Source: an uncultured Alistipes sp.
GTDB lineage: Bacteria; Bacteroidota; Bacteroidia; Bacteroidales; Rikenellaceae
Direction of reading: 5' to 3'
NCBI GenBank assembly: GCA_900550375.1
Contig: URRP01000001.1
Location: 40,860-104,859, forward strand
Length of the DNA: 64,000 nt
Shown: positions 43,291 to 52,137 of the stretch, piece by piece
Layout: each line of letters begins with the position of its first letter
Position numbering within the stretch: the first letter of the stretch is position 1
Made by a program: the position numbers and the translations under genes
The notes under the pieces: generated by a model
The model's database searches: none
Told to the model about the DNA's origin: nothing
The model's input: the letters and a program-made list of their open reading frames with translations, nothing else

Positions 43291-43524
43291 TCAGAATCAT
43301 CCTCCGATCAGATTTTTCCGTAACCGATTGTTTTTCAATTCAATATTGTACGACGTCTCGAATCCCTTGAAAAGCATCTATTTAATTTTCAGAATGTTTT
43401 TCATCAAAAAATCTTCGGCGCGAGGAACCTTTTTCAAAATAAATTTATATTTTTGCCACCAGAAGGTTCTATCTAAATGGAAGTAAGGATTTTAGAAAGA
43501 AGATAGAACTGCCTGTGGAATTTT
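43291..43524. promoter_or_regulatory. 234 bp segment between perfect inverted repeats, probable invertible promoter
   Basis: The segment has no coding content and sits just upstream of a fimbrillin operon, as in known Bacteroidales phase-variable promoters. It holds one -7-like box, TATTTTTG (43,448-43,455, plus), pointing away from the fimbrillin genes and towards the right repeat 69 bases off. On that transcript a 9 bp inverted repeat (GTTCTATCT 43,466-43,474 / AGATAGAAC 43,501-43,509) would lie near the 5' end. No leftward TAnnTTTG box is present, so this copy reads as OFF. The invertase gene is not in the window. Confidence 0.75.
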
Positions 43525-43542
43525 ACATAATGTAATTTTAAT
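43525..43542 (-). repeat. Right inverted repeat of the invertible segment
   Basis: ACATAATGTAATTTTAAT, the perfect reverse complement of 43,273-43,290. Confidence 0.85.
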
Positions 43543-43733
43543 ACGGGTTTCTCGCGAAAAGAGAAGCAATCGATTCATTATCAATCGATTCTAACCGGAA
43601 ATATTTTCCATCGATCTCCGACACTTTTCAAGCACTCCGATTTTGTTCAGGCCGCTTTTTTCAGAAAAGCAAGGTCTATTGCCGGACTTCCCTAATTTTT
43701 ACCCGTTTCCGTACGATTTTATCCAATATTTTA

Positions 43734-43741
43734 TAACTTTG
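43734..43741 (+). promoter_or_regulatory. -7 box of the serS promoter
   Basis: TAACTTTG, 30 bases before the serS start codon. The -33 element is not obvious. It shows serS does not depend on the invertible segment. Confidence 0.6.
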
Positions 43742-43771
43742 CGATTCGGAAACGTTTAACGACAAATAACG

Positions 43772-45043
43772 ATGCTTACACTCAAACAACTCCGCGACGA
43801 CAAGGAGCTGGCAATCCGGCGCCTCGCCAAGAAAGGCGTGGATGCACGCCCCGTCATCGAGCGGATCGAGCAGCTCGACGACCGCCGCAAGGCGATCCAG
43901 CAAGAGTTGGATACCTGTCTTTCTGAACAGAACAAAGCCGCCAAAATGATCGGGGCGCTGATGGGACAGGGCAAACGCGACGAAGCCGAAGCGAAAAAGG
44001 CCGAGGTCGCAGCCCTCAAGGAAAAATCAGTGAAACTTTCGGCCGAGATGAAAGAGGCGGCCGACGCCTTGCAGGCCGAGATCGTCCTGCTGCCCAACTT
44101 CCCCGCCGACATCGTTCCCGAAGGAACCTCGGCCGAGGACAATCTGGTAGTGAAACTCGTGGAGAACTACACGCCGCTGCCCGCCGAAGCGCTGCCGCAC
44201 TGGGAGCTGGCCAAGAAATACGACATCATCGATTTCGATCTGGGCGTGAAACTTACCGGAGCGGGATTCCCCGTCTACAAGGGCAAGGGCGCCCGTCTGC
44301 AACGTGCGCTGATCAACTACTTCCTCGACTACAACGCCAAGGCCGGCTATCTGGAGGTGGAACCGCCCGTGATGGTCAACGAGGCTTCGGGCTTCGGCAC
44401 GGGGCAGCTGCCCGACAAGGAGGGTCAGATGTATCACGCTACGGTGGATAACTTCTACCTCGTCCCGACGGCCGAGGTTCCCGTGACGAACATTTTCCGC
44501 GACGTGATTCTCGACGAGAAGGATTTTCCCGTCAAGATGACCGCCTACACCCCCTGCTTCCGCCGCGAAGCCGGCTCCTACGGCAAGGACGTGCGCGGTC
44601 TGAACCGCCTGCACCAGTTCGACAAGGTGGAGATCGTGCGGTTGTCGCTGCCCGACACCTCCTACGAAGCGCTCGACGAGATGGTCGCCCATGTCGAGGG
44701 ACTGGTCAAGTCGCTCGGCCTGCCCTACCGCATCCTGCGGCTGTGCGGCGGCGATATGTCGTTCACCTCGGCGCTGACCTACGACTTCGAGGTCTACTCC
44801 GAAGCGCAGAAACGTTGGCTGGAGGTATCGTCCGTCTCGAACTTCGAATCGTTCCAAGCCAACCGACTGAAACTTCGTTACCGCGACGCGAACAAGAAGA
44901 TCCAGCTGGCGCACACCCTCAACGGCTCATCGCTCGCACTGCCGCGCATCGTGGCCGCGCTGCTGGAGAACAATCAGACGCCCGAAGGCATCCGCATTCC
45001 CGAAGCGCTGATTCCCTATACGGGGTTTGATATTATCAAATAA
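43772..45043 (+). CDS. serS: Serine-tRNA ligase
   Basis: 423 residues, normal length. The N-terminal antiparallel coiled-coil arm that binds the long variable arm of tRNA-Ser is about 1-105 (Lys/Glu/Ala-rich). The class II core carries motif 2 (TPCFRREAGSYGKDVRGLNRLHQF, about 258-281) and motif 3 (LNGSSLALPRIVAALLEN, about 384). It charges tRNA-Ser and tRNA-Sec. It has its own promoter; the ferredoxin promoter lies inside its last codons. Confidence 0.97.
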   Translation: MLTLKQLRDDKELAIRRLAKKGVDARPVIERIEQLDDRRKAIQQELDTCLSEQNKAAKMIGALMGQGKRDEAEAKKAEVAALKEKSVKLSAEMKEAADALQAEIVLLPNFPADIVPEGTSAEDNLVVKLVENYTPLPAEALPHWELAKKYDIIDFDLGVKLTGAGFPVYKGKGARLQRALINYFLDYNAKAGYLEVEPPVMVNEASGFGTGQLPDKEGQMYHATVDNFYLVPTAEVPVTNIFRDVILDEKDFPVKMTAYTPCFRREAGSYGKDVRGLNRLHQFDKVEIVRLSLPDTSYEALDEMVAHVEGLVKSLGLPYRILRLCGGDMSFTSALTYDFEVYSEAQKRWLEVSSVSNFESFQANRLKLRYRDANKKIQLAHTLNGSSLALPRIVAALLENNQTPEGIRIPEALIPYTGFDIIK

Positions 45044-45057
45044 AGTTTTTATATTTG
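45026..45057 (+). promoter_or_regulatory. Ferredoxin gene promoter, overlapping the serS 3' end
   Basis: TTTG (45,026-45,029), exactly 20 bases, TATATTTG (45,050-45,057): full consensus match, 30 bases before the ferredoxin ATG. Confidence 0.85.
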
Positions 45058-45086
45058 CGGACACTTAACACAAATTCAATAAGACA

Positions 45087-45254
45087 ATGGCTTACAAAAT
45101 TACCGACGCGTGCGTTGCATGCGGTACTTGTATCGACGAATGCCCGGTCGAGGCGATCTCTGCCGGAGATATCTATGTGATCGATCCCAATAAGTGCATC
45201 GACTGCGGAACCTGCGCAGGCGTTTGCCCCAGCGAGGCGATCATCCCTGAATAA
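45087..45254 (+). CDS. 2[4Fe-4S] ferredoxin (55 aa)
   Basis: MAYKITDACVACGTCIDECP, then a second cluster motif CIDCGTCAGVCP. Both CxxCxxCxxxCP motifs are complete, as in clostridial-type ferredoxins. It is a low-potential electron carrier of anaerobic metabolism and a plausible partner for redox enzymes such as pyruvate:ferredoxin oxidoreductase; whether it feeds the Ehr complex is not known. It stands alone with a consensus promoter and a strong terminator, so is likely highly expressed. Confidence 0.95.
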   Translation: MAYKITDACVACGTCIDECPVEAISAGDIYVIDPNKCIDCGTCAGVCPSEAIIPE

Positions 45255-45264
45255 TTCGTCCTGC

Positions 45265-45311
45265 AAAAAAGCGCGTCCCCGCCAGTATTTTGGCGGGGAC
45301 GCGCTTTTTTT
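45265..45311 (+). terminator. Terminator of the ferredoxin gene
   Basis: Perfect 13 bp GC-rich arms (45,271-45,283 / 45,292-45,304), 8-base loop, and a run of seven T. The A-run to its left makes it likely to work in both directions. Confidence 0.93.
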
Positions 45312-45435
45312 ATCTCGGAGGCAGAACCTCCGATCAAAGACGGAAGATCGCCCGTTCACTACGTCGGAAGGCGGCGGCAACAGCAGGCGGATACGAAAGA
45401 CCGCAGCGGCACGCTCTCGACTCCGCCTCAGGCCG

Positions 45436-46110
45436 TCAGAAGGTACTGCCTTTGAATAGCCGCGAATCGTCCAACGGAATAAGCGTTCCGGTCAGCATGA
45501 TCCGGTTGGAGCTGAAATTGGGATCGATCGAAACCGACGCGCGATTGCTCCCTTCGGGCAGCACGATATTCAAGGTCGCGGAGATTCCGTTCCCGAACAC
45601 GTTCATGGAAAAGGAGGTATTCCCTCTTTTGTCCGTCTTGACGCGGATACCGGAGGCGCGTCCCTCCAGCGTGATCCCGCCGACTCCGTTCGGACCTCCA
45701 CCCATGAACGGCGCGACCTGCACCGTCGCCATATCGCCGGAAAGAGTCACGAAATTTTTGTCGGAGGAGACGAAAACCACCCGCCCGCGTTTGAGGGTCA
45801 GCTGGTCGGCTTCCAAGGCAAAATCGAGACGGTCGAGACTCCGCAGGGCTTTCAGGTAGGCGATCGAATCGGCAAGGGCCGCTTCACGCTTCGCCTGTTC
45901 GCGGGCGGCGGCCCGCGTCTGCTCGGACTGCGAGCGGACACGCCGTGTCTGCGCCTGCGCGGAGACGGCAAAACCCGCCAGCAGACAGACCAATAGCATC
46001 GTTCGTTTCCAGCAGATACCTCCTGCACACGGCACACTCCGCAAGCGGTTTCTGCCCTCACTGATTGAAATCGTTCGTTTCATTTTCGTGTTTTTCAGAC
46101 GATACTGCAA
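45436..46110 (-). CDS. DUF4251 domain-containing exported protein
   Basis: 224 residues at most. A hydrophobic signal (MLLVCLLAGFAVSAQAQ) begins at residue 38, so a start at 45,999, or MKRTISIS at 46,083, may be right. The mature part has FALEADQLTLKRGR, NFVTLSGDMATVQV and NGVGGITLEG, as in DUF4251 proteins of Bacteroidetes. They are predicted periplasmic or outer-membrane-associated, of unknown function. It is alone between opposing terminators. Confidence 0.8.
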   Translation of the reverse strand: MQYRLKNTKMKRTISISEGRNRLRSVPCAGGICWKRTMLLVCLLAGFAVSAQAQTRRVRSQSEQTRAAAREQAKREAALADSIAYLKALRSLDRLDFALEADQLTLKRGRVVFVSSDKNFVTLSGDMATVQVAPFMGGGPNGVGGITLEGRASGIRVKTDKRGNTSFSMNVFGNGISATLNIVLPEGSNRASVSIDPNFSSNRIMLTGTLIPLDDSRLFKGSTF

Positions 46111-46172
46111 AATGTGTGCTCAAATCGTTCGATCCCGAATACGACGGCAGATCGCGCAGGGTTTCGCCCGAA

Positions 46173-46207
46173 TAAAAAAAGCAACAGACCGTTGTCCGGT
46201 CTGCTGC
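46173..46207 (-). terminator. Terminator of the panC-panD-DUF456-M16 unit
   Basis: CAGACCG / CGGTCTG arms extended by GCA/TGC pairs; on the minus strand followed by seven T residues. Confidence 0.8.
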
Positions 46208-46259
46208 CTCTGTTTTGCGTCGACCCATACCGGTCGGACGCTTTCCCGATACGTTCGGA

Positions 46260-49163
46260 TCAATAACCGAACAGTTCGCGCTGGCTCACCTCGTGTACGG
46301 GGCCGAGCGTGCGCAGGTAGTTCATATCGATGTCGTTCTTATCCCCCAAAATGCTGTACGTGTATTTGCGGTTCTTGACCCACTTGTCGTGGAACGCCTT
46401 CACGTCGGCGAGCGTCATACCCTGCACGGCGTCGTAAACGGCTTTGTTACGGTCGAAGTCGACACCCATCTTGCGCGCCGATACGAAGTTCCACAACACG
46501 TTGTCGCGCACGGTGCGCTGCGTCGAGAGGTTGGCCAGAATGCTCTGCTTGGCCAGCTCGAACGCCTTCTCCGACTCGGGCATGTTCTCGATGATCTCGT
46601 CGAACGCCTCGACGGCCTGACGCATCTTGTCGTTCTGCGTAGCGATGAAGGCATAGAAGATATAGGGATCGTCCTTGTCGCGCATCTCGGTGAAGGTGGC
46701 GAAAGCGGTATAGGCCAGCGAACGCGCCTCGCGCATCTCTTGGAAAACCACGGCATTCATACCGCCGCCGAAATAGCTGTTGAAAAGCGTCTCTCCGGGA
46801 TCGTTGTCGGTCGAGAATTTCTCGCCGCGATTCGAATACTGAAGATAATAGATCTGCTTGGCGTCGTACTGCGCCACGTTGACCTCGCTCTTGTCGACCG
46901 TGAGCAGCGGGAAGCGCACCTGCTCGACCGGTTTCAACTCCTGCGCGGTGTGGTGAATCCCGTCGAGCGCAGCGATGAGCTTCGACTCCTTCTCAGGCCC
47001 GTAGTACATCACGTAGTGATCGTACTCGCCGAGGCTCTTGATGCGTGCGAGCAGTTCGTCCGACGTGAGCGCCATCAGCTGCTCGTCGGTCAGCGTCCGC
47101 GCCTGAATCGCTTCGGGACCGAAGAAGGTATACTGCTGCAACGCACGGAAGTTGGCGTTCTGGTTCAGCTTGGCGTCGTTGCGCGCTTTCATCTCGTTGG
47201 CCTTGAGCTGCGCGAGCACGGCATCGTCGCCCTTGACGTTTTTCATGTACTCTTCCGCCAGCGCCACAGCTTTGTCCATATTTTCAGCCAGTCCACTGAT
47301 GATGACATAGATACGGTCGCCGCCGACCCGAATGCCGAACGAGCAGGCCAAATCGTAAAACTCGCGCTGAATCTCCTGCAACGACTGAGTATCGGTACCC
47401 AGCAGGTCGAAATAGTCCGACGCAATGCCGAAAGCAGGATCGGTCGTCGTGCCGAAATCATAGACGTAGTAGAGGCTGAACAGACCGTTGGTCGTATTCT
47501 GTTTGTAGAGAAGTTCGATATCCTGCTTCATCCGGCCGACGGTGAGATCTTTCGTATAATCGACGAATACCGGCTGTACGGCTTCGACCTCGGAGCTCTG
47601 GATGGCGGCAAGGAACTCCGAAGCCTTGTCGCGGTTGGTTGCAATGGGCGTGATCTGCGGCTTGTCGATCTTGTTGATATTGGGATCGACGCCCTGCCGC
47701 TTGTAAATGGCCGCATAGGCTTCAGGATCGAGTTTCTCGTTAGCCCACGCCACGATGTCGGCCTTGGTTACCGTCGACATACGGTCGAGTTCCCCGACGG
47801 CATGTTTCCAGTCGACACCGTTGATGAAAGCGTCGACGTATGCCATCGCACGGTTGTTGTTCTCTTCGAGCGCCTGCATCTCGCCGCGCTTGTAGTTGGC
47901 GATGGTCGATGCGAGCAGCGCCTCGTCGAAATCGCCGGCACGCAGCTTCCCGATCTCCTCGAGCAGCATGTCGCGCGCCTCTTCGAGCGTCTGCCCCGGC
48001 TTGGGATAGCCGATGGCCGCCAACATACCGTAGTCGGCCAGCTGAACGCCCTGTGCACCCACGCCCAGCATCTTCTGCTGCTGTTGAATATCGACGTCCA
48101 GCAGACCGCACTTGCCGTTCGACAGCAGCGAGCTTACGAGCTGGATCATATCGGCGTCCTTGCTCGAAGCGCCCTCGGTGCGCCAGCCCAGATAGACCAT
48201 CTCGGCCTCCTGCCCCAGCACCGTCTTCTCGACCGGAGCCGTCATCGCCGGTTCGGGCGTGAAGGTCCACTCGGGCAGCGCAGGATTGGGTTCGAGCGAT
48301 CCGAAGTAGTTGTCGATCGTCGCGATCATCTTGTCGGGATCGAAGTCGCCAGAGAGACAGATGGCCATATTGTTGGGCACATAGTAGGTCTTGTAGTAGT
48401 TCTTGATGTTGGTGATCGAAGGATTCTTCAGATCCTCCTGCGTACCCAATACGGTATGCATCCCGTAAGGATGGTGCGGATAGAGCGCCACCATGAGCGA
48501 GTCGAACATCTTGCCGCCGTCGCTCGTAAGCGACATGTTGTACTCCTCATACACGGTCTCCAGCTCGGTGTGGAACCCGCGGATCACCGCATTGGCAAAA
48601 CGGTCGGACTGGATTTTCGCCCAGTTGTCGACCTGATTCGAGGGGATCTCCTCGGTGTAGACCGTCATATCGTACGACGTGAAGGCATTCGTGCCGTCGG
48701 CGCCGATGGCCGACATCAGCTTGTCGTACTCGTTGGGAATCGCCAGCTTCGAAGCCTCCTGCGATACGGAGTCGATACGGGCATAGATCGCACGGCGCTC
48801 TTCGGGATCGGTTTGGGCGCGATAGACCTCGAACAGACGTTCGATTTCATCGAGCATCGGCTTCTCGGCCGCATAGTTCTGGGTACCGAACGACTCGGTG
48901 CCCTTGAACATCAGATGCTCGAAATAGTGGGCCAGACCGGTCGTTTCGAGCGGGTCGTTCTTCGAACCCACGCGCACGGCGATGTAGGTCTGGATGCGGG
49001 GAGCCTCCTCATTCACGGTCATATAGACCTTCAATCCATTGTCCAGCGTGTAGATACGACTATGCATCGGATCGTCGGCGACCTTCTCGTAGCGGTACTT
49101 CGAACAGGACGTAACGACAAGGCTCAGCGCCGCTGCCGCTACCAATAAAAATACTCTCTTCAT
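46260..49163 (-). CDS. M16-family zinc peptidase, lipoprotein
   Basis: 967 residues: a fused two-half M16 (insulinase/pitrilysin) protease. The lipobox is VTSC (Cys 20). The inverted zinc motif HxxEH is H79-Y-F-E82-H83 in GLAHYFEHLMFKGTE, with the downstream Glu in the first half; the second half lacks it, as usual. It probably degrades peptides at the outer membrane or in the periplasm. It lies 21 bases after DUF456 on the same strand. Confidence 0.93.
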   Translation of the reverse strand: MKRVFLLVAAAALSLVVTSCSKYRYEKVADDPMHSRIYTLDNGLKVYMTVNEEAPRIQTYIAVRVGSKNDPLETTGLAHYFEHLMFKGTESFGTQNYAAEKPMLDEIERLFEVYRAQTDPEERRAIYARIDSVSQEASKLAIPNEYDKLMSAIGADGTNAFTSYDMTVYTEEIPSNQVDNWAKIQSDRFANAVIRGFHTELETVYEEYNMSLTSDGGKMFDSLMVALYPHHPYGMHTVLGTQEDLKNPSITNIKNYYKTYYVPNNMAICLSGDFDPDKMIATIDNYFGSLEPNPALPEWTFTPEPAMTAPVEKTVLGQEAEMVYLGWRTEGASSKDADMIQLVSSLLSNGKCGLLDVDIQQQQKMLGVGAQGVQLADYGMLAAIGYPKPGQTLEEARDMLLEEIGKLRAGDFDEALLASTIANYKRGEMQALEENNNRAMAYVDAFINGVDWKHAVGELDRMSTVTKADIVAWANEKLDPEAYAAIYKRQGVDPNINKIDKPQITPIATNRDKASEFLAAIQSSEVEAVQPVFVDYTKDLTVGRMKQDIELLYKQNTTNGLFSLYYVYDFGTTTDPAFGIASDYFDLLGTDTQSLQEIQREFYDLACSFGIRVGGDRIYVIISGLAENMDKAVALAEEYMKNVKGDDAVLAQLKANEMKARNDAKLNQNANFRALQQYTFFGPEAIQARTLTDEQLMALTSDELLARIKSLGEYDHYVMYYGPEKESKLIAALDGIHHTAQELKPVEQVRFPLLTVDKSEVNVAQYDAKQIYYLQYSNRGEKFSTDNDPGETLFNSYFGGGMNAVVFQEMREARSLAYTAFATFTEMRDKDDPYIFYAFIATQNDKMRQAVEAFDEIIENMPESEKAFELAKQSILANLSTQRTVRDNVLWNFVSARKMGVDFDRNKAVYDAVQGMTLADVKAFHDKWVKNRKYTYSILGDKNDIDMNYLRTLGPVHEVSQRELFGY

Positions 49164-49184
49164 ATGATGGTGAGTTATGTTATG

Positions 49185-49697
49185 CTAAAATACGGTCGAA
49201 AACCATGTTCGCAGTGCCGGCCACGTGTCGGCAATGACGAAGGTCAGCATCCCGATCGAAGCGACCAGCTTGATGCCCGTGCCGACCAAAAACGACAGAA
49301 ACGACCCGATCCCCACGACGAACGCCCGACCTACCTCGGCGCGATCGTGCATCAGTTCGCCGAGTACGGCGCCCATAAACGGCCCCAGCAGGATGCCGAG
49401 CAGACCGCCCATGAGCAACCCTGCGATCAGTCCTACCGTGGCACCGATCATTCCGGCCCGCGTACCGCCGAAGAGCTTGGCCATATACCCCGGAAGGAAA
49501 TAGTCGACCGCCGTTACCGCAGCCGTCAGCCCCGCCCACAACCACATCGTCGCGGGCGTCAACGTCGAATAGCTGCACAAATAGGCACAAAAAAGCCCCG
49601 CGTAACTCAGCACCGGGCCGGGCAGGACGGGGACAATGCAGCCGATGATGCCGACGAGGCAACAAAGGAAAGCCACTATGGAGAGGAATATATCCAT
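49185..49697 (-). CDS. DUF456 family membrane protein
   Basis: 170 residues, about 5 hydrophobic segments, glycine-rich. The DUF456 pattern is visible (FLCCLVGIIGCIVPVLPGP; GTRAGMIGATVGLIAGLL; GPFMGAVLGEL). The family has no known function. It lies between panD (42 bases) and the M16 peptidase. Confidence 0.88.
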   Translation of the reverse strand: MDIFLSIVAFLCCLVGIIGCIVPVLPGPVLSYAGLFCAYLCSYSTLTPATMWLWAGLTAAVTAVDYFLPGYMAKLFGGTRAGMIGATVGLIAGLLMGGLLGILLGPFMGAVLGELMHDRAEVGRAFVVGIGSFLSFLVGTGIKLVASIGMLTFVIADTWPALRTWFSTVF

Positions 49698-49739
49698 CGT
49701 TCGGGTATTATCGTTTTCGCGGGAGCCGGCCCGCTCCGC

Positions 49740-50099
49740 CTATTCAACCAGACGGTTGGTCGCCGTATCGGGGAAAACGACCCACGGACGGAACGACTTC
49801 GCCTCCTCGAAATCCATGCGGGCATAGGAGGCGATAATCAGCACGTCGCCGACCTGCGCCTTGCGGGCCGCAGCGCCATTCAGACAGATGGCGCCGCTTT
49901 CACGCGCACCCCGGATTACATAGGTGTCGAGCCGTTCGCCGTTGGTGACGTTCCAAATCTGCACCCGCTCGCCCTCGATCAGGTTGGCAGCCTCCATCAA
50001 CGCCTCGTCGATGGTGATGCTTCCCACGTAATTGAGATTGGCCTCGGTGATGGTCACCCGATGAATCTTCGATTTCAGCACTTCGATCTGCATCTTCAT
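49740..50099 (-). CDS. panD: Aspartate 1-decarboxylase PanD
   Basis: 119 residues, the usual size. The self-processing site is in NYVGSITID (Gly26-Ser27 with the MKM start; 24/25 in the usual MQIEV numbering), where the pyruvoyl cofactor forms. The conserved INGAAAR appears as LNGAAAR. It makes beta-alanine for pantothenate and lies 8 bases after panC. The start could be MKMQIEV or MQIEV (50,093). Confidence 0.96.
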   Translation of the reverse strand: MKMQIEVLKSKIHRVTITEANLNYVGSITIDEALMEAANLIEGERVQIWNVTNGERLDTYVIRGARESGAICLNGAAARKAQVGDVLIIASYARMDFEEAKSFRPWVVFPDTATNRLVE

Positions 50100-50107
50100 C
50101 TCTGCGG

Positions 50108-50944
50108 TTATTTGATCCGAATATTATCGATCAGCCGTACGGCACCCGCCTGCACGGCGATACAGCCCTGTATACGCCGGCTGTCGTCCCATGCGGCCAC
50201 CTGCTGCATCGTCAGCGCATCGACCGTTTGGAAATAGATCACTTCGAGCAGTCCGCTGCGCTGCGTCTCGCGCGTGACGAAGGCCGTCAGTTCGGCGGGC
50301 GTCATCTCGACGGCGCGTTGGGCACCCATCTTCAAAGCCCGATAGATGTCGGGCGCAGCGGCGCGATGCGCAGCGTCGAGCAGGGCATTGCGCGACGAAA
50401 GCGCCAGTCCGTCGTCACCGCGTACGATCTCGCACTCGACGATTTCGAGCGGGAAACTCGACTGCGCAACCATCGACTTCACCACAGCGATCTGCTGGAA
50501 ATCCTTCTCGCCGAAGTAGGCGCGCGCGGGCTGCACGATGGCGAACAGCTTGCTGACCACCTGCGCCACACCGTTGAAATGGCCCGGGCGAGTAGCTCCT
50601 TCCATCACCTTGTCGATCTGTCCGAAATCGTACTGACGACAGTCGGGAACCGGATACATCTCCTCAACCGAAGGCATGAAGATCACGTCGGCACCCGCCG
50701 CTTCGAGCAACGCGCAATCGGCTTCCGGCGTACGCGGATAGCTCCTCAGATCGTTTTTATCGTTGAATTGCGTGGGATTGACGAACACACTCACCACGAC
50801 GGCGGCGTTCTCGCGGCGCGCCCGCTCGACGAGCGAGCGGTGACCGGCGTGCAGGGCGCCCATGGTCGGCACCAATCCGACTTTCGTCGAATCGGCCTTT
50901 GAGAGCACCTCGCGAAGCGCTTTGACGCTTGTTACTATTTTCAT
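50108..50944 (-). CDS. panC: Pantothenate synthetase PanC
   Basis: 278 residues. The nucleotide motif LVPTMGALHAGHRSLV (about 24-39) and the signature FVNPTQF, FGEKDFQQ and SSRN are all present. It joins pantoate and beta-alanine using ATP. panB and panE are not in the window. A TAACTTTG box lies 34 bases upstream. Confidence 0.97.
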   Translation of the reverse strand: MKIVTSVKALREVLSKADSTKVGLVPTMGALHAGHRSLVERARRENAAVVVSVFVNPTQFNDKNDLRSYPRTPEADCALLEAAGADVIFMPSVEEMYPVPDCRQYDFGQIDKVMEGATRPGHFNGVAQVVSKLFAIVQPARAYFGEKDFQQIAVVKSMVAQSSFPLEIVECEIVRGDDGLALSSRNALLDAAHRAAAPDIYRALKMGAQRAVEMTPAELTAFVTRETQRSGLLEVIYFQTVDALTMQQVAAWDDSRRIQGCIAVQAGAVRLIDNIRIK

Positions 50945-50977
50945 TTTATTTCCAACCGATTATGCCCGAAGGCGTGG

Positions 50978-50985
50978 CAAAGTTA
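50978..50985 (-). promoter_or_regulatory. -7 box of the panC operon
   Basis: CAAAGTTA reads TAACTTTG on the minus strand; no clear -33 box. Confidence 0.5.
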
Positions 50986-51112
50986 GAAATAACAATTAAG
51001 ATATGAAAGCGAAAAGGCGAAAAATGTATTCCATCCCGTCGTCATCGGGGATTCCGTACGGTATGCGAAATCGATCGCAGGAGGGAACCGGCTCTACCGA
51101 TCGGATCCCGAA

Positions 51113-52123
51113 TCACTCGAAGACGGCGGTGGTCAGCAACAGCGGAGGAAGCGTGTAGGTATGGCTCGATTCGACGGTCAGGGCGTTTCCGAGCGTCCAC
51201 GTCTTCGATGCGCCCAATCCTCCGCCGCCATCGTCCTCCCAGACAGTAAACTGAAGCGATCGGGCCGGATAGTCGCCGGCAGGCATGATAAAGCGGTAGG
51301 CGGTCGATACCATATCGGTGGGCAACAGATAGGACTTGTCCTGCTGCGGCACGATATTGAGGTCGTCGGTATCGTTGGTCGAGGCGAACGTAAACGTGAA
51401 ATTCCCGCTCGGACTCACCGCATCGCGGGCATTGACCATCATTCCACACTTGAGGTAGGCGCCGGGTTTGACGGCAGGATCGAGCGCCAGCCGTGTCTGA
51501 CGGAGCTTCACCGGATCCGAAGCCTCAGCCGTCAATACGATATGCAGGACTCCGAACGGGACACGAAAGTGCAGTCCTGTGTCGTTCGACCCCTGCGCAT
51601 ACCCCACCAGCGGAAAGAAATCCTTGTCGATCGTGCCGTCGTCGGCATGGACGGGATTCCCGAACATATTGATCCACATAACGCCGTTGCTGTCGTAGGG
51701 AACCGATGCGATCGCACCGGCGAACATACCGGCGAACAACTCGGTGAACCCCGATTCGAGCGGGACGTAGGAACTTCCCTGCTGATAGGTAAACGTAGCG
51801 CTCAGCCGGTCGTCGGAGGTAGCCGTCGCCTTGAAAAGAGCATACCCCGAGGTCATCTTGTCCGAACGCACGTAAATGCGGTCGGCGCCGCGATCGCCCG
51901 TGGCGTCCGTATCCCAGAGAATTTGTTTATGAAAGGCATCCGATCCGTAAACGATCGTGACCCGCGTGCCGTCGTTCGACATCGAAGGTTCCGCCGGCAG
52001 ATCGATCCCGCCGCTCAACGTGGTCACGAGTTCCGGCACGGAGGGCTGCGTCTGTTCGAGGTTCTCCTCCGAACAAGCGTACGCCAGCGCCAGCGCACAT
52101 ATCAGAAAAAGAGATCTTCTCAT
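51113..52123 (-). CDS. Fimbrillin-like surface lipoprotein
   Basis: 336 residues from MRRSLFLICALALAYAC (Cys 17); an upstream ATG (52,147) overlaps the peptide gene stop and is less likely. Beta-rich, with SNDGTRVTI, a central hydrophobic-poor region and a C-terminal segment ending SHTYTLPPLLL, in the style of fimbrillin-family proteins. Similarity is weaker than for 41,433-43,061, and the context (peptide gene 14 bases upstream) supports the call. It may be a minor or tip subunit. Confidence 0.72.
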   Translation of the reverse strand: MRRSLFLICALALAYACSEENLEQTQPSVPELVTTLSGGIDLPAEPSMSNDGTRVTIVYGSDAFHKQILWDTDATGDRGADRIYVRSDKMTSGYALFKATATSDDRLSATFTYQQGSSYVPLESGFTELFAGMFAGAIASVPYDSNGVMWINMFGNPVHADDGTIDKDFFPLVGYAQGSNDTGLHFRVPFGVLHIVLTAEASDPVKLRQTRLALDPAVKPGAYLKCGMMVNARDAVSPSGNFTFTFASTNDTDDLNIVPQQDKSYLLPTDMVSTAYRFIMPAGDYPARSLQFTVWEDDGGGGLGASKTWTLGNALTVESSHTYTLPPLLLTTAVFE

Positions 52124-52137
52124 CGCATTCGACTTTT

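Larger units (their letters stand above)
43239..43771. other. AT-rich intergenic region with a probable invertible promoter
   Basis: 533 bases, strikingly AT-rich against GC-rich neighbours, with no gene. It contains the 18 bp inverted repeats and enclosed segment (43,273-43,542), two copies of AATCGATT (43,568-43,575; 43,583-43,590), and the serS promoter (43,734-43,741). Confidence 0.85.

Noticed and set aside
43273..43542. Insertion-sequence or attachment-site origin for the 18 bp inverted repeat
   Set aside because: No transposase or integrase frame lies between the repeats; 234 bases of AT-rich promoter-like DNA fit an invertible promoter better.
46215..49148. 977-codon plus-strand frame opposite the M16 peptidase
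   Set aside because: Shadow of a confident peptidase gene with signal peptide and zinc motif on the minus strand.
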